Notes: a model not told the origin generated them from the letters alone. DNA of 44,701 bases from Bacillota bacterium (GCA_023430885.1 JAEYYH010000013.1:1-44701), one strand, 5' to 3'; counted from the stretch's first letter, positions 16,061-24,105 are shown. A program made the numbers and translations.

Positions 16061-16558
16061 ATGAACTAATTTAGTCTCATTAATTATGATAAAAGCTTTT
16101 TCATCTAAACTTTTAATAAGCTTTTTAAGTTGATTAATACGTTTTTTATTTATTTCCATAAGAAGCATATATTTTGGTCTCTCTTCATCTTGACCTTTTA
16201 CGTCAATAACAGAAACCGCATAACCAGCTTTTCTAATAAAAGTAACTATTTCATCGCTTCTATCACTAAGTATAACTTGGACCGTTAAATTTCCACTTAT
16301 AAATTTATCAGATAAAACACCACCAATTACAGTTCCAGTTGCAAAACCTCCAGCATAACTAATTGCAACCCAAAGACTTGTAATATCAGTATTTAATGCC
16401 TCTCTAACTATTAAAAACCATATTAAAACTTCAAAAAAGCCTACTGAAGCTGCTATTAATTTTCTTCCTTTAATTATAAATAACATTCTTAAAGTATCAA
16501 GTGAAACATCACATATTCTCACGCAGAATATCGTAATGCATAGTACAAAAATTTCCAT
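16043..16558 (-). CDS. UPF0316 membrane protein (DUF5698 + DUF2179, YebE-like)
   Basis: A 171-residue protein with three hydrophobic segments (about residues 1-20, 38-58 and 65-85). The conserved VSLDTLRMLFIIKGRKLIAA and GFATGTVIGG stretches belong to the UPF0316 family. A cytoplasmic DUF2179-type domain follows (RKAGYAVSVIDVKGQDEERPKYMLLMEINKK). The function is unknown; DUF2179 resembles small ligand-binding or regulatory domains. A GAGGAGAA site precedes ATG 16558. It is followed by its own terminator before obgE. Confidence 0.88.
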   Translation of the reverse strand: MEIFVLCITIFCVRICDVSLDTLRMLFIIKGRKLIAASVGFFEVLIWFLIVREALNTDITSLWVAISYAGGFATGTVIGGVLSDKFISGNLTVQVILSDRSDEIVTFIRKAGYAVSVIDVKGQDEERPKYMLLMEINKKRINQLKKLIKSLDEKAFIIINETKLVHNGYFN

Positions 16559-17006
16559 AAATTCTCCTCTTTTTTCTTTGATGTTAGTACATGGCCATTA
16601 ATAATATAACCATTTTTGCCTCAACTATAATTTCTATATTGTCAGCTTACTATAACTTTATAATTTGGCACAAATAATGTTATTACAATATTGATATTTA
16701 AAATAGCCAATATAATAAGTACACTTTATTATAATTTCTCCAAATAATAATAGTTTATACTTTTGGTATATTATAACATGCTTAAATATTACCTAAAAGT
16801 CAAAAATATAAGAGCTAGCAAAATAATTAAATAAATATACAATAAAATTTAGCATAATTTAATTAACAAATAAAAAATTATTTTTATTAAGCTCATACTC
16901 TCAACATAATTATAGCATATCATTATTAAAAAGCAATCAAAATTATAACATAAAAAAGTCTTAACTGTTATTAAAGTTAAGACTCTTTATTAAAATAATA
17001 AATAAA
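16559..17006. other. Intergenic region, about 450 bases
   Basis: This very AT-rich stretch holds no reading frame I can support. It contains a possible extended -10 element (TGTTATAAT on the minus strand, -10 box at 16770-16775) that would give the UPF0316 gene a leader of about 200 bases. The terminator of the Hpt-receiver gene lies at 16951-16985. I recognise no riboswitch. Confidence 0.6.
16951..16985 (-). terminator. Terminator of the Hpt-receiver gene
   Basis: GTCTTAACT (16958-16966) pairs with AGTTAAGAC (16975-16983), with a T run on the minus strand. Confidence 0.85.
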
Positions 17007-17798
17007 TTACGAAAGATTACTAAAAGCAATCATTTTATCAATAATTCTTTTTATATCTCTTTCATTAAATGGCTTCTGTAACACATCTGTTATTGGGTAT
17101 GTAAACGCCCTGCCAATCGTGTCACGAGAATCATCTCCAGTAATAATAGATACTGGTATTTTCATAAATAAATTATTTTCTTTAAAATAATTAAGTACTT
17201 CAAAGCCATCTATATTAGGCATATTTAAATCAAGTAGTACACCTACAATATTTTCATAAGCACTAGTACCAATGATATCAATAGCTTCTTTACCATCATG
17301 AGCCATCATTACATGATAATTATCGTTAAATATTTTTTGAATAAATGTTCTAATAATATCAGAATCATCCACTACTAAAATAGTTTTGTCTTTGATTGTA
17401 GTAGCTGCTACTGGTGCGACAACTGTAGGTACTGGCGTTGTATCTCCTACATATGTTTTTAATATTGAAATAGATCTATTAGCTTCAGCCATTAATGCAT
17501 CATAATTATTATAAACTGCATTAATATTATTAGCCTTGCTATCCATTTCATGTTGGTATGATATTTCTGCTAAAGAGGTTAAGCCTAAATATTTAGCATC
17601 ACTTTTCAATGAGTGAACTAATATAGCATAATTAGGCATATCTCCATTTTCTTTGTATTTTTTTATATTGGATAATTTTTCCTCTACTCCACTTAAAAAA
17701 TCTACTACTGTTTCATCATAAGTTGCCATATCCCCAAAAAGTTCAAGACTAGCAGCAACATTAACTCCATTACTCGTTAATATATTAACATCCTTCAT
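17007..17798 (-). CDS. Hpt-receiver phosphorelay protein
   Basis: A 263-residue protein with two phosphorelay domains. Residues 10-115 form an Hpt domain with LVHSLKSDAKYLG, whose His (about residue 63) is the phosphoacceptor. A Pro/Val/Ala linker (TPVPTVVAPVAA) joins it to a C-terminal receiver domain with acidic pair VVDDSD near 143, phosphoacceptor Asp in LLDLNMPNIDG near 190, SIITGDDS near 220 and Lys in LQKPF near 243. There is no kinase or DNA-binding output domain. AGAGGA precedes ATG 17798. It lies between rpmA and obgE, where Bacillus carries spo0B. A partner kinase is not in the window. Confidence 0.88.
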   Translation of the reverse strand: MKDVNILTSNGVNVAASLELFGDMATYDETVVDFLSGVEEKLSNIKKYKENGDMPNYAILVHSLKSDAKYLGLTSLAEISYQHEMDSKANNINAVYNNYDALMAEANRSISILKTYVGDTTPVPTVVAPVAATTIKDKTILVVDDSDIIRTFIQKIFNDNYHVMMAHDGKEAIDIIGTSAYENIVGVLLDLNMPNIDGFEVLNYFKENNLFMKIPVSIITGDDSRDTIGRAFTYPITDVLQKPFNERDIKRIIDKMIAFSNLS

Positions 17799-17910
17799 CT
17801 TAACACATCCTCTTCTATTAAGATAATTATATCACAAATATTTGATTTTAAATTATAAAATTGACAATAATTTCAAAAAATAATTGTTTTTTTTACTATA
17901 TATAAATGTA

Positions 17911-17941
17911 AAATAAAAGAACTTAAACATCAGTTAAGTTC
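17911..17941 (-). terminator. Terminator of the rplU-prp-rpmA operon
   Basis: GAACTTAA (17919-17926) pairs with TTAAGTTC (17934-17941), followed on the minus strand by TTTTATTTT. Confidence 0.75.
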
Positions 17942-17961
17942 ATTATAATCTTATTATTTAA

Positions 17962-18255
17962 TTATTGTTGTTTTTCTGGATAAACACTTGCTTGTTTTTT
18001 ATCTCTTCCAACACGTTCAAATTTTACGTATCCTGGAACTTTAGCATAAACTGTATCATCAGATCCGATTCCTGCATTAGTACCTGGGTAAATTTTTGTT
18101 CCGCGTTGACGATATATAATTGAACCACCAGAAACATATTCACCATCAGCAGCCTTTGCTCCTAATCTTTTAGATATAGAGTCACGACCATTTCTAGTTG
18201 AACCTTGTCCTTTTTTGTGGGCAAATAATTGTATATTTAATTCTAAAAATTTCAC
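17962..18255 (-). CDS. rpmA: 50S ribosomal protein L27 with cleavable N-terminal extension
   Basis: L27 reaches toward the peptidyl transferase centre. The protein carries the Firmicutes-type N-terminal extension MKFLELNIQLFA before the mature HKKGQGSTRNGRDS; the extension is removed by the Prp protease between Ala and His. Conserved GGSIIYRQRGTKIYPG follows. The best start is GTG at 18255, seven bases after GGGAGGTG; the GTG at 18264 is part of that ribosome binding site. It is the last gene of the L21-Prp-L27 operon. Confidence 0.96.
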   Translation of the reverse strand: MKFLELNIQLFAHKKGQGSTRNGRDSISKRLGAKAADGEYVSGGSIIYRQRGTKIYPGTNAGIGSDDTVYAKVPGYVKFERVGRDKKQASVYPEKQQ

Positions 18256-18268
18256 TATTGGCACCTCC

Positions 18269-18571
18269 CTATATATTAATATTTATGTTTTTTTTATATT
18301 GCGTAGAAAGTTCTGTTAATAAATCTAACATATTTTCTAGCAATTTAGTAGTTACATCATTATGTAACTTAACAGTTATTTCTAAATCATCGCCTTGATG
18401 ATAAGTTATAGCATCTTTATTAATTCTTAATATACCATTAATTGTAGTAATAACGATGCTAGATACTGATGCACATACGATATCTTTACCATAGTCTTCA
18501 TACATAGCATGTCCACTTATAATAATTTTATCTAATTTAGCATCTTTTTTAATAACATTTACTCTAATCAT
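18269..18571 (-). CDS. prp: Prp cysteine protease (YsxB family)
   Basis: This 100-residue protease removes the N-terminal extension of L27. The catalytic His lies in SGHAMYEDYGKDIVCASVS (near residue 21) and the Cys near residue 33, matching the GHA-x-GxDIVCA pattern of the family. It lies between rplU and rpmA as in Bacillus and Staphylococcus, consistent with the L27 extension seen next to it. The start at 18571 immediately follows the rplU stop, with a poor ribosome binding site, so translation is probably coupled. Confidence 0.95.
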   Translation of the reverse strand: MIRVNVIKKDAKLDKIIISGHAMYEDYGKDIVCASVSSIVITTINGILRINKDAITYHQGDDLEITVKLHNDVTTKLLENMLDLLTELSTQYKKNININI

Positions 18572-18573
18572 TA

Positions 18574-18870
18574 TTACTTAACACTAATAACTTCAATTTT
18601 AGTATATGGTTGACGATGACCTTGAGTTTTATGGTAATTTTTCTTTGGATTATATTTAAATACTTTAATCTTTTTACCTTTACCATGTTTAACAACTTTA
18701 GCTTTTACTACTGCTCCACTAACATATGGGCGTCCAACAACACCGTTAGCCATTAGAACTTTGTCAAATTCAACTTCAGTTCCTTCAGCTGCATCTAATG
18801 TTTCAACATATAATACTGAACCTTCTTCAGCATAATATTGTTTTCCACCTGTTTCAAATATAGCTTTCAT
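18574..18870 (-). CDS. rplU: 50S ribosomal protein L21
   Basis: A 98-residue L21 with the typical start MKAIFETGGKQYYAEEGSVLYVE and the C-terminal basic KYNPKKNYHKTQGHRQPYTKIEV. It binds 23S rRNA. AGGAGG precedes ATG 18870. It is the first gene of the ribosomal operon and is preceded by an L21 leader RNA and a strong promoter. Confidence 0.97.
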   Translation of the reverse strand: MKAIFETGGKQYYAEEGSVLYVETLDAAEGTEVEFDKVLMANGVVGRPYVSGAVVKAKVVKHGKGKKIKVFKYNPKKNYHKTQGHRQPYTKIEVISVK

Positions 18871-18879
18871 TCTTTTCCT

Positions 18880-18966
18880 CCTATTCCTCTCAGACTCGCC
18901 ATTAAGGTGCTTAAATAGCTTAAAACCTCTTCTGTGCGGTTGTAGAGTAAGGCTCTACACAGTTAT
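18880..18966 (-). promoter_or_regulatory. L21 leader RNA (ribosomal protein autoregulation)
   Basis: Between the promoter and rplU the minus strand contains a strong hairpin (18932-18962), CTGTG plus GTAGAG pairing with CTCTAC plus CACAG. A second conserved-looking arm with CACCTTAATGGCGAG follows, just before the ribosome binding site. The position and pattern match the L21 leader of Firmicutes, which lets L21 control its own operon. I judged this by eye; a covariance-model search was not possible. Confidence 0.8.
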
Positions 18967-18968
18967 AA

Positions 18969-18997
18969 ATTTTATCATAAAACCCTTGTATTGTCAA
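18969..18997 (-). promoter_or_regulatory. rplU operon promoter
   Basis: TTGACA (18992-18997) and TAAAAT (18969-18974) on the minus strand, 17-base spacer, inside the 3' end of the SpoIVFB-like gene. Confidence 0.8.
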
Positions 18998-19712
18998 ACA
19001 TTTTACTTAAAAATTCTTCTTCCGTCACAATTTTATTTGTAGTGATAAAATTATGGTGATAATTTTTATAAAAATCATCCTTTTTAAGACCTTTAATTAT
19101 CTTATCTTTTTTATACCCTATTTTATATAAATATCTTTCAAACAAGAATTTATTGAAGATATATTTTCTTTTCTTATATTCCTCTATTACTTTAAATATA
19201 AAAATTACACTTACTGCAATAATTATTAAATTACACTTAGATATTATTAATAAAAATAATATTGTTATGACCGATAAATATATATTTATACTTTCAACAT
19301 AAATAAATGGTATGTAGTCATATAAAAGTATTTTAAATATTTTGGATCCATCAAGTGGATATATAGGAAGTAAATTAAATAATAGTAATATTAAGTTATA
19401 TTTAAGTATTATATCATCTTTTATAAAGAAAAAAAGAAATAGTTGAAAGATTGGTCCCATAATGGTAACTAGTAATTCTTGGTATTTCTTTGTATTTATT
19501 TTTATATTATAGACGGTTAATAAACTTATTGGCATCACTATTACTTTATCTATGTCCCATTTAAATATTTGACTGGTTATTATGTGACCAAGTTCATGGA
19601 TAATAGTAATTATAGTCATAGTAATAAAAGTCTTAAAATGACCCGTTAAAATAGAAATAAATAGTATTACATAAAAAAAGAAATGAATCTTAATTTTAAA
19701 GGTATTCTTCAT
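18975..19712 (-). CDS. SpoIVFB-like M50 site-2 metalloprotease
   Basis: An integral membrane zinc protease of about 245 residues. The HELGH motif (about residue 40) gives two His ligands and the catalytic Glu, and PLDGSKI (about residue 120) gives the Asp ligand. The N-terminal MKNTFKIKIHFFFYVILFISILTGHF aligns with SpoIVFB, so ATG 19712 is preferred over 19730. It is coupled to the SpoIVFA-like gene by overlap and precedes rplU, the same order as in Bacillus. The usual C-terminal CBS domain is not seen; a basic tail takes its place. The substrate in this organism is unknown. Confidence 0.88.
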   Translation of the reverse strand: MKNTFKIKIHFFFYVILFISILTGHFKTFITMTIITIIHELGHIITSQIFKWDIDKVIVMPISLLTVYNIKINTKKYQELLVTIMGPIFQLFLFFFIKDDIILKYNLILLLFNLLPIYPLDGSKIFKILLYDYIPFIYVESINIYLSVITILFLLIISKCNLIIIAVSVIFIFKVIEEYKKRKYIFNKFLFERYLYKIGYKKDKIIKGLKKDDFYKNYHHNFITTNKIVTEEEFLSKMFDNTRVL

Positions 19713-20301
19713 AATTAAGTATTGCTCCATCTTTTTTATATACTAAATACAAATTATTATCTATTGTACTACCTATTGGAGTTCCTAATTCGACATAATC
19801 ATATAAACTAACGGAAACATTCTCAACGTTTCCATACCAAATATCTATGCCATCTACCCCTTGAATAGTAACAGTATTACCATATCCTTCTTTTTCACCT
19901 ATAAATACAACTAAACCACTCTGCAAAGAAGGAACTAAATAAGAATCAGCTACATTAAGTTTAGCGCCATCTAAATATTTACTAACTTCAGTATATGCTA
20001 ATTTCTCATTAAAAACAGGCTTAGTATCAACTATTTTATCAAATGGCAAAAATGAGCCTAAATATTTTTGATATAAGTTATTTATAGTGGTAAATGAAAA
20101 GTTTTTTTCAAATACTTCAACATAAAATTTTTCTTTAAAAGATTTATTACATTTCAAAAATATCATAAGTATTAAAGTTATGATTATTACTATAAGTATT
20201 TTAGTTAAAAATTTAAAAGATTTGCTTGTTTGTTTAACTGTAGTATTAGTATAACTTTTTCTAGATTTCTTTTTTCTTTTAATTCTTTCTAGTTCATCCA
20301 C
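19696..20301 (-). CDS. SpoIVFA-like membrane protein with degenerate M23/LytM domain
   Basis: A 201-residue protein: basic cytoplasmic N-terminus (RIKRKKKSRKSY), one membrane segment (about residues 31-48), then an extracytoplasmic region ending in an M23-like domain (VVFIGEKEGYGNTVTIQGVDGIDIWYGNV, YVELGTPIGS). The HxH zinc residues of active M23 peptidases are absent, as in SpoIVFA. SpoIVFA inhibits and anchors SpoIVFB. The GTG start at 20301 follows AGGTGA by five bases. The pairing with the M50 protease gene supports the assignment. Confidence 0.82.
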   Translation of the reverse strand: MDELERIKRKKKSRKSYTNTTVKQTSKSFKFLTKILIVIIITLILMIFLKCNKSFKEKFYVEVFEKNFSFTTINNLYQKYLGSFLPFDKIVDTKPVFNEKLAYTEVSKYLDGAKLNVADSYLVPSLQSGLVVFIGEKEGYGNTVTIQGVDGIDIWYGNVENVSVSLYDYVELGTPIGSTIDNNLYLVYKKDGAILNYEEYL

Positions 20302-20325
20302 TTATATCACCTATTAAAGTGTATG

Positions 20326-20353
20326 AAAAAAAGTAGTAATTATACTACTTTTT
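20326..20353 (-). terminator. Terminator of the 184-residue hypothetical gene
   Basis: AAAAAGTAGTA (20328-20338) pairs with TACTACTTTTT (20343-20353), with a T run on the minus strand. Confidence 0.75.
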
Positions 20354-20899
20354 AAGTTGTTTTTGTCTTTCAATATATTCGCCAAGTGGATCTGAATTAG
20401 TTACTGTTCTTTGTGCAGCAACTTTTTCTTTATTCTTTAAAATTTCCATTTCTTTTTCAGTACGTAAACCAAATTCATTTCCAGCTTTTGGTGTACCTAA
20501 ACGGCCACCATTTGCTTTAGCTCTTTCTAGTAAGTAATGCATATCTTGGATATCTTCTTCTGTTGGATTATTAAAATTCGCTTTTGGAGTATTTTTTTCT
20601 TGCACTTTCTCTTTAGAAATTTCTGGTTTAGTTTCTAAAAGTTCACCTTTTAGTTCTCTTAACTTCTCTATTATAATGCTTCTTTTTGTTTTCTTAGGTT
20701 CATTATTTTTAACTTCATTTCTTCTTTCTTTTAATTTTGAAGTTATATTAGCAATCATAAGTCCAGCACCTACAGAACACATTATAGTAAGTGGTTTAGA
20801 TGAACTAATCCCTGCTACTAAAATAAATGCCCCTGTACCTAAAGTCTTCTTAACTAAATTTGTATTATAAAATTTTATTGTTCCTTTAATGTTTTTCAT
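20345..20899 (-). CDS. Hypothetical membrane-anchored protein, 184 residues
   Basis: No family recognised. Residues 20-55 hold two weakly hydrophobic Gly/Ala/Ser-rich segments (GTGAFILVAGI, TIMCSVGAGLMIANI). A long charged, probably coiled tail follows (TKRSIIIEKLRELKGELLETK...) with conserved-looking NPTEEDIQDMHYLLERAKANGG near 112-133. It has a strong promoter, a GGGGGAAA-type ribosome binding site and its own terminator. Its place between mreD and the SpoIVFA-like gene is where Bacillus has minC-minD, but it resembles neither. Confidence 0.72.
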   Translation of the reverse strand: MKNIKGTIKFYNTNLVKKTLGTGAFILVAGISSSKPLTIMCSVGAGLMIANITSKLKERRNEVKNNEPKKTKRSIIIEKLRELKGELLETKPEISKEKVQEKNTPKANFNNPTEEDIQDMHYLLERAKANGGRLGTPKAGNEFGLRTEKEMEILKNKEKVAAQRTVTNSDPLGEYIERQKQLKK

Positions 20900-20926
20900 G
20901 TATATTTCCCCCTTTGAATGAGGTAT

Positions 20927-20955
20927 ATACTATCATTTTTGTTTTATTTTGTCAA
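20927..20955 (-). promoter_or_regulatory. Promoter of the 184-residue hypothetical gene
   Basis: TTGACA (20950-20955, within the last codons of mreD) and TAGTAT (20927-20932) on the minus strand, 17-base spacer. Confidence 0.65.
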
Positions 20956-21357
20956 TTTCTTATAAAAAAAATGAGTAATATAAAAAACCATCAAATTAAA
21001 TAATATAGTTTTAGATATAAACAATAAATCTATGTATGTCTTAGTATATATATATAAAAGTAAATAATTTAAAATAATATATAATATTATGTCTATTAAA
21101 TACACTAAATAAATATTAAAATGTCTGATTTTATTAGTAATTATATAAATTATTAAATAAATAAATGTATTCAAAAATAATATTCCTGAAAAAATAAGAT
21201 CATATATAAAACCTATTAACAATACATAAGTTATTTTTCTTTCGTAACGATGCCTAGTATAATAACTTATACATATTATTAAAGATAAGTTAAAGTAACT
21301 ATTGATGTATATTCCTAAAAGTAAATCAAAGATTAAAAATGGTAAACTAAGAATCAT
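20944..21357 (-). CDS. mreD: Rod shape-determining protein MreD
   Basis: A 137-residue, very hydrophobic protein with about five membrane segments and the MreD-like pattern SLPFLIFDLLLGIYI, RKITYVLLIGFIYDLIFSGILFLNTFIYL. It is part of the elongasome that guides lateral wall synthesis. It overlaps mreC by 11 bases. At this length and composition the sequence alone is weak evidence; the position after mreC decides the call. Confidence 0.82.
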   Translation of the reverse strand: MILSLPFLIFDLLLGIYINSYFNLSLIICISYYTRHRYERKITYVLLIGFIYDLIFSGILFLNTFIYLIIYIITNKIRHFNIYLVYLIDIILYIILNYLLLYIYTKTYIDLLFISKTILFNLMVFYITHFFYKKLTK

Positions 21358-22087
21358 GTCTATCTAATACTGCTACATAATGAAAATTATTAAAATCAAT
21401 ATAAGATTCTACTTTAAGAATATAAGCCAAATCAAAGTTATCTTTACTTATTCTAACTACTTTGCCAATATTTATCCCATTAGGGTAATTGTTTTCAAGA
21501 CCTGTAGTTGATACTACATCCCCTACTTCTATTTTAGTTAATTCATCTATTCCTTCTATGATAAATGAATTTGTTTCCTCATCATAATCAGATAATATTC
21601 CATATATATCCCCACTACTAGTATGAATATTAACTGATAACATGTTATATAAATCACTGCTTGTAAGAAGCTTTACTGTACTTGTTTCTTTACCTAGTTT
21701 TATTATCTTACCTATTAATCCATCATTAGTAATAACAGCATATCCTATATCTACACCATCATTATATCCTTTATTAATAATTACTGTATCATAAAATTCT
21801 TTCATGTTTCTATTTATTATGGTTGCGTTAATAATACTATAAGTAGATGTTGTTTCATTCAGTTTTAATAAATTACTTAATTCAGCTAGTTCTTTTTCTA
21901 AAGCGTTATTTTTACTTATAAGCATATCTTTAGATAAATTTATTTCTTTCACTCCACTAAATAATTTAGTTACTTTATAACTTGCATCTTTAGTAGCATT
22001 TTCCAAAATATTGTTTTTATCTATAAAGTAATTAAAACCTATTAATAAGATTATTCCTAAAGCAAATATAATTATTCTTTTTTTCAT
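21347..22087 (-). CDS. mreC: Rod shape-determining protein MreC
   Basis: A 246-residue protein: one N-terminal membrane segment (residues 5-20), a coiled coil (NALEKELAELSNLLKL, near 63-78), and a beta-rich extracytoplasmic domain (INATIINRNMKEFYDTVIINKGYNDGVDIGYAVITNDGLIGKI) typical of MreC. It scaffolds the elongation complex outside the membrane. The start overlaps the radC stop as TAATG. In Bacilli mreB normally precedes it; here it is absent. Confidence 0.93.
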   Translation of the reverse strand: MKKRIIIFALGIILLIGFNYFIDKNNILENATKDASYKVTKLFSGVKEINLSKDMLISKNNALEKELAELSNLLKLNETTSTYSIINATIINRNMKEFYDTVIINKGYNDGVDIGYAVITNDGLIGKIIKLGKETSTVKLLTSSDLYNMLSVNIHTSSGDIYGILSDYDEETNSFIIEGIDELTKIEVGDVVSTTGLENNYPNGINIGKVVRISKDNFDLAYILKVESYIDFNNFHYVAVLDRHDS

Positions 22088-22770
22088 TAAATATCACCAT
22101 TTTCAAAAAAACTATAATACTTCGTTGGCCCTACAATAATATGATCAATTACTGGGATATTAAAGAGAGTACCGATTTCAATTAAATTACTAGTTAAATT
22201 TATATCTTCTTTACTTGGCAGAACATTGTTACTAGGATGATTATGAACACATATAATTGAAGAAGCGTCAAGTATACAAGCTTCTTTAAATATATTTCTA
22301 GGATGAACTATACTTTGATTAACAGTACCTATAAAAAGTAGTTTATCCTCAATAACTTTTTTTGATGCATCTAAATATATTGCATAAAAACATTCTTGTT
22401 TTTTTTCTTTTAATTTGTCTTTATAATATTCAAATATAATATCTGGACTGTTAAATTTAATATCATTAATAACCATATTATTACTATTTATTCGACTTCC
22501 TAATTCTATTGCTGCTAAAACAGAGCAAGCTTTAGCCTTACCTATTCCCTTTATATTAGTTAATTCTTTTAAAGTAATATTTTTTAATTTATTAATATCT
22601 TTTATATAAGATAAAATATTAGATGCTATTATTTTTGAAGACTCTCTTTTATTTCCTGTTTTTAAGATAATAGCTAAAAGTTCTTCATTAGAGAGATTAT
22701 TTACCCCATTCGCTATTAATCTCTCTCTTGGGCGTTCTAAAAGTGGTAAATCCTTTATTTTAACCGGCAT
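22087..22770 (-). CDS. radC: RadC family JAB-domain protein
   Basis: A 227-residue protein with N-terminal helix-hairpin-helix (ELTNIKGIGKAKACSVLAAIELGSR) and C-terminal JAB/MPN domain with the metal motif CVHNHPSNNVLPSKED near residues 176-191. The name comes from an old radiation phenotype; the biochemical function is uncertain. Order radC-mreC-mreD matches Bacilli apart from the missing mreB. Its start overlaps the SPOR-like gene by 11 bases. Confidence 0.95.
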   Translation of the reverse strand: MPVKIKDLPLLERPRERLIANGVNNLSNEELLAIILKTGNKRESSKIIASNILSYIKDINKLKNITLKELTNIKGIGKAKACSVLAAIELGSRINSNNMVINDIKFNSPDIIFEYYKDKLKEKKQECFYAIYLDASKKVIEDKLLFIGTVNQSIVHPRNIFKEACILDASSIICVHNHPSNNVLPSKEDINLTSNLIEIGTLFNIPVIDHIIVGPTKYYSFFENGDI

Positions 22771-23221
22771 TTGTAATCAGCTCCTCATATTTTGCTAAAG
22801 CCTGCATCATAATAGCATTTATTGTATCTTCACTATCCGTAGTTGCTAATAAATTATCATACTGCTCTAATATAGTAATAAAAGCATTATTATTAATATC
22901 TACTTCTTTCACATAAATACTATATCCTTTACTTTCATAATATCCTTTTAATTTAGTTAAATTATCATTGTTTTTTGTAATACCTATATAAGTATAATAT
23001 TTATCATTTTCAAAACTATAAATATAGTAATTAAAACTGCTCATATTCTCTTTCATACTATCTACTGAAGAATATACACCTTGTTGCAAGAAATAAACCT
23101 TAACGCCGTTATTAAATACCGTTTTTATATCCGTATCATATTCATATTGTTTAAAAAGTAGAGTCGCCAATATATATCCTAGTATTAATGAAGATATAAT
23201 TGGAAATAAATATTTTTTCAT
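22760..23221 (-). CDS. Membrane protein with SPOR-like domain
   Basis: A 153-residue protein: MKKYLFPIISSLILGYILATLLF is a membrane anchor. Then VYFLQQGVYSSVDSMKENM and YYTYIGITKNNDNLTKLKGYYESKGYSIYVKEV show the two halves of a SPOR fold (aromatic-Q-x-G-x-F/Y and G-hydrophobic repeats), which bind denuded septal glycan. I chose ATG 23221 with GGGTGAT before it. In Bacillus the SPOR protein gene spoIIB lies at this side of radC, so position and fold agree. The SPOR call is by motif only. Confidence 0.72.
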   Translation of the reverse strand: MKKYLFPIISSLILGYILATLLFKQYEYDTDIKTVFNNGVKVYFLQQGVYSSVDSMKENMSSFNYYIYSFENDKYYTYIGITKNNDNLTKLKGYYESKGYSIYVKEVDINNNAFITILEQYDNLLATTDSEDTINAIMMQALAKYEELITNAG

Positions 23222-23300
23222 AAAATCACCCAATAACATTATTTCATATGTATTTTAAAAAATATGTCGCATAAAATCTAAAAAATCAATTATTATTAAA

Positions 23301-23329
23301 TTGACAAAATTAATAAGCAAATATATAAT
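23301..23329 (+). promoter_or_regulatory. Consensus promoter of the lipoprotein gene
   Basis: TTGACA (23301-23306) and TATAAT (23324-23329) with a 17-base spacer: a perfect match to the housekeeping consensus. Confidence 0.85.
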
Positions 23330-23366
23330 ACATTGTATTAGTTGCAAAAAGAGGGAAAGAAAAAAA

Positions 23367-24074
23367 ATGAGATTTGGAAAAATCAACAATAAAGCTTTTA
23401 AAAGATTTATTGCTACAGGTTTAATTGTAATTACCGCTGCTACCTTTACTGGATGCGGGGTTAATGCTAAAGAAAAACAAGCTAACGATTCATTCATAGA
23501 AACTACAACTAAAGCTTCTATAAATGATTCAAGACAAGTAATTAAAGAAACGGTTACAGGCACACCAACCATCACTGAAAAACCAGTTGATATGGTAAAA
23601 CCAGTAGTTATTGAAACGCCAATTGCTACAGAAGTACAAAATGACTGTGACAAATTACTTGATAGTTTAGATGACAAAGAAGTTACTATCGATGATACAA
23701 CTTCATATATGTTAGATAACATAGATAAAATTAGTGCAACTGATGATAAGATTACTGATGAAGAAATGTATATTGCTTCATATGCTTATCAAAAATTATT
23801 AAAATCTAACATAGACAAAGAAGTATTCTTAAAGGAACTTAATACCATAATGGTTGAACAATTACTACCAAGAGGTATGGATGAAGAAGAATGGTTACTT
23901 AATTTTGGTAACTTAACATCAACCTTAAATGAACAGGAGAGTTTACAGGATACATATCTAGTACTAGCATATTTAATTCATGATATGAATTGTGATGAAA
24001 AACATACAACAAGTGAATATGGTTCGATAGATTGTAAAGTATTACAAAAAGAATTTAAAGATAAATATAAATAA
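23367..24074 (+). CDS. Predicted lipoprotein, 235 residues
   Basis: Starts MRFGKINNKAFKRFIATGLIVITAATFTGC, a signal peptide ending in a lipobox (FTGC) whose Cys, at residue 30, should carry the lipid. A Thr/Lys/Pro-rich spacer follows (about 31-85), then an acidic helical domain (KITDEEMYIASYAYQKLL, MDEEEWLLNFGNL). No family recognised. ATG 23367 follows GAGGGAAAG; the earlier in-frame Met at 23301 lies on the promoter. Monocistronic, plus strand, divergent from the radC-mre operon. Confidence 0.82.
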   Translation: MRFGKINNKAFKRFIATGLIVITAATFTGCGVNAKEKQANDSFIETTTKASINDSRQVIKETVTGTPTITEKPVDMVKPVVIETPIATEVQNDCDKLLDSLDDKEVTIDDTTSYMLDNIDKISATDDKITDEEMYIASYAYQKLLKSNIDKEVFLKELNTIMVEQLLPRGMDEEEWLLNFGNLTSTLNEQESLQDTYLVLAYLIHDMNCDEKHTTSEYGSIDCKVLQKEFKDKYK

Positions 24075-24076
24075 CA

Positions 24077-24105
24077 AAAAGAGAATATATAATATATTCT
24101 CTTTT
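24077..24105 (+). terminator. Terminator of the lipoprotein gene
   Basis: AAAAGAGAATATA (24077-24089) pairs with TATATTCTCTTTT (24093-24105). Confidence 0.8.

Noticed and set aside
16559..16950. Riboswitch or small RNA in the gap before the UPF0316 gene
   Set aside because: Only AT-rich low-complexity sequence with no conserved motif or strong hairpin apart from the terminator further on.
23255..23722. A 155-codon open frame on the minus strand, antisense to the plus-strand lipoprotein
   Set aside because: The plus-strand frame has a consensus promoter, ribosome binding site, lipobox and terminator; the antisense frame has none and runs through the promoter.
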